Source: Bacteroidales bacterium
Lineage (GTDB): Bacteria > Bacteroidota > Bacteroidia > Bacteroidales > UBA932
Assembly: GCA_017472115.1 (NCBI GenBank)
Contig: JAFUQW010000040.1
Coordinates: 1 to 6,061, forward strand
Direction of reading: 5' to 3'
Length of the DNA: 6,061 nucleotides
Shown: positions 4,853 to 6,061 of the stretch, one piece after another
Numbering within the stretch: the stretch's first letter is position 1
Layout: every line of letters starts with the position of its first letter
Translations under genes and position numbers: made by a program
The notes under the pieces: generated by a model
Told to the model about the DNA's origin: nothing
What the model saw: the letters and a program-made list of their open reading frames with translations, nothing else
Databases searched by the model: none

Positions 4853-6061
4853 ATGAAAGCATTAAGATATATCATAGGTGCCGCTGCGTTATCCGCTATG
4901 GCATCATGTGCTCTTGACGAACCTGCATTCGAGCCGATCGAAGGTGAAGAAGGCCTCAAGCCTATCGTCATCGCCGGAAGGATCGACCAGGAATATGCCA
5001 CAAGGGCGAACGACGAAGGATTCTGCAACGGAGACGTTGTGGGAATCTATGTCGTTGACTATGACGGAGATACTCCGGGCACTCTTCAGGATGAAGGCAA
5101 CCGCGCGGACAATGTGCGCTTCACATTCGACGAAGCATCATACAAATGGAATCCTGCCTACGAGATCTATTGGAAGGACAAGAAAACCCATATCGACATC
5201 TACGGATACTACCCTTGGGGCGCGCCTGAAGATGTGGAGAATTATGCATTCGAGGTGGAGAAGGACCAGCGCAGGGAGGCTGCCAACGGCCAGATGGGCG
5301 GTTACGAGGCCAGCGACTTCCTCTGGGGAAAGGCTGCCGACAACGAGCCTACAGCCGCTGTCATCCGTCTCGGATTCAACCACAAGATGGCTTCGGTGCG
5401 TGTGACCCTCGCCGAGGGTATCGGATTCGAGGAGGGAGAATGGGCTGCGGCGCAGAAGCAGGTCATCATCCTCAACACTGCACGCAAGTCGAGCATCAAC
5501 CTCAAGACCGGAGTGGTGACCGCTTCCGACGAGATTGCTTCGACCGGAACCATCCCATACAAGGACGGCGACGACTACAGGGCCATCGTCGTTCCGCAGA
5601 CTGTTCCTTCCGGCACTAACCTCTTGAGCGTGACCGTTGACGGAGAGTCTTATTTCCTGAAGAAGAGCGAGGATCTGGTCTATAATCCGTCAAAGCAGCA
5701 CAACTTCACGATGACCGTGAACAAGAGGGCTGCAGGAGGCGGACTCGAATTCGTGCTGACTTCGGAGAGCATCACGGTGTGGGAGAACGATCCTGTGTCG
5801 CATGACGCGATTGCAAGGGAATATGTGGTCATCAACGTTCCGGAAGCAGGAACTCTCGACAAATGCATCGAGGAGGCGGGCAAGGACCTTACTAAGGTAA
5901 GGAATCTCAAGATCACAGGCCAGATCAATTCGAGGGACTTTGCGGTGATGAAGTACAGGATGATACGCCTCAGCGCTATTAATCTCAAGGAAGTCATAAT
6001 TGTCGCTGGAGAAGGAGGAGACCTAGGTGAGAATATGCATTATGAGCCGAATAGGGACGAT
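4853..6061 (+). CDS. Fimbrillin-domain lipoprotein fused to a BspA/LRR-type region, 3' end cut off
   Basis: The frame from ATG 4853 is open for 403 codons to the last base of the window, so the protein is incomplete. It starts with a signal peptide and a lipobox-like MASC (Cys 19; Met at -3 is unusual). A fimbrillin domain then parallels the preceding gene: TRANDEG and GDVVGIY (50-66), IYW (105-107), IYGYYPW (116-122), DFLWGK (155-160), INLKTGVVT (215-223), AIVVPQ (244-249) and a closing W310. Identity to its neighbour looks like roughly a third, so the pair is an old duplication. Instead of ending there, it continues with VVINVPEAGTLDKCI (325-339), LKITGQINSRDF (352-363) and RLSAINLKEV. This resembles the segment that leads into leucine-rich repeats in Bacteroidales surface proteins. 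A pilin-like domain carrying an LRR binding module suggests a tip adhesin, which is inference. The reading in the +1 frame at 4878-5405 is a shadow of this gene. Confidence 0.8.
   Translation, partial: MKALRYIIGAAALSAMASCALDEPAFEPIEGEEGLKPIVIAGRIDQEYATRANDEGFCNGDVVGIYVVDYDGDTPGTLQDEGNRADNVRFTFDEASYKWNPAYEIYWKDKKTHIDIYGYYPWGAPEDVENYAFEVEKDQRREAANGQMGGYEASDFLWGKAADNEPTAAVIRLGFNHKMASVRVTLAEGIGFEEGEWAAAQKQVIILNTARKSSINLKTGVVTASDEIASTGTIPYKDGDDYRAIVVPQTVPSGTNLLSVTVDGESYFLKKSEDLVYNPSKQHNFTMTVNKRAAGGGLEFVLTSESITVWENDPVSHDAIAREYVVINVPEAGTLDKCIEEAGKDLTKVRNLKITGQINSRDFAVMKYRMIRLSAINLKEVIIVAGEGGDLGENMHYEPNRDD

Noticed and set aside
4878..5405. 175-codon plus-strand frame
   Set aside because: It is another-frame shadow of the second fimbrillin, whose frame from 4853 has a lipobox, the family motifs and no stop.

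Overview
The window looks like a piece of a Bacteroidales (Bacteroidota) chromosome. The basis is the gene families: BspA-type leucine-rich repeats, two Mfa-like fimbrillin lipoproteins in tandem, and a Tat-exported lipoprotein dipeptide epimerase. Promoter-like sequences also fit the Bacteroidota -7 box TAnnTTTG, and most starts lack a Shine-Dalgarno sequence. Genus cannot be fixed from the sequence alone.

Layout. Positions 1-1242 (+) hold the 3' part of a surface-type BspA leucine-rich repeat protein. Its stop is followed by a hairpin plus T-tract (1295-1329) lying inside the 3' end of the convergent next gene. Positions 1283-2411 (-) hold a two-gene toxin-antitoxin operon. An HTH-plus-Panacea (DUF4065) antitoxin comes first, and a RelE/ParE-family toxin overlaps its end. 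Positions 2412-2683 are a divergent intergenic region. It carries a -7 box and two direct repeats that could be the antitoxin operator, then a set of three copies of GTGGAGAAAC (two direct, one inverted), then a -7 box for the next gene. Positions 2684-3844 (+) encode an enolase-superfamily dipeptide epimerase with a Tat signal and lipobox. Positions 3903-4811 and 4853-6061 (+, the second running off the end) are two fimbrillin-type lipoproteins, probably co-transcribed from a promoter at about 3846-3877. The second continues past its fimbrillin domain into what looks like the entry segment of a BspA-type leucine-rich repeat domain.

How the parts relate. The LRR protein, the fimbrillin and the fimbrillin-LRR protein are all expected at the cell surface and suggest an adhesion or pilus locus. 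The epimerase is probably an independent cell-wall peptide enzyme acting outside the cytoplasm. The toxin-antitoxin pair sits between them on the opposite strand. By eye, DNA from 1 to about 2530 is clearly richer in A+T than DNA from about 2690 onwards, so the left part may have a separate history.

The most interesting points are the fimbrillin-LRR fusion, the Panacea/RelE operon with its possible operator, the terminator embedded in the antisense toxin gene, and the three-copy repeat that can fold into two mutually exclusive hairpins. No RNA gene, insertion sequence, CRISPR array or phage gene was seen.
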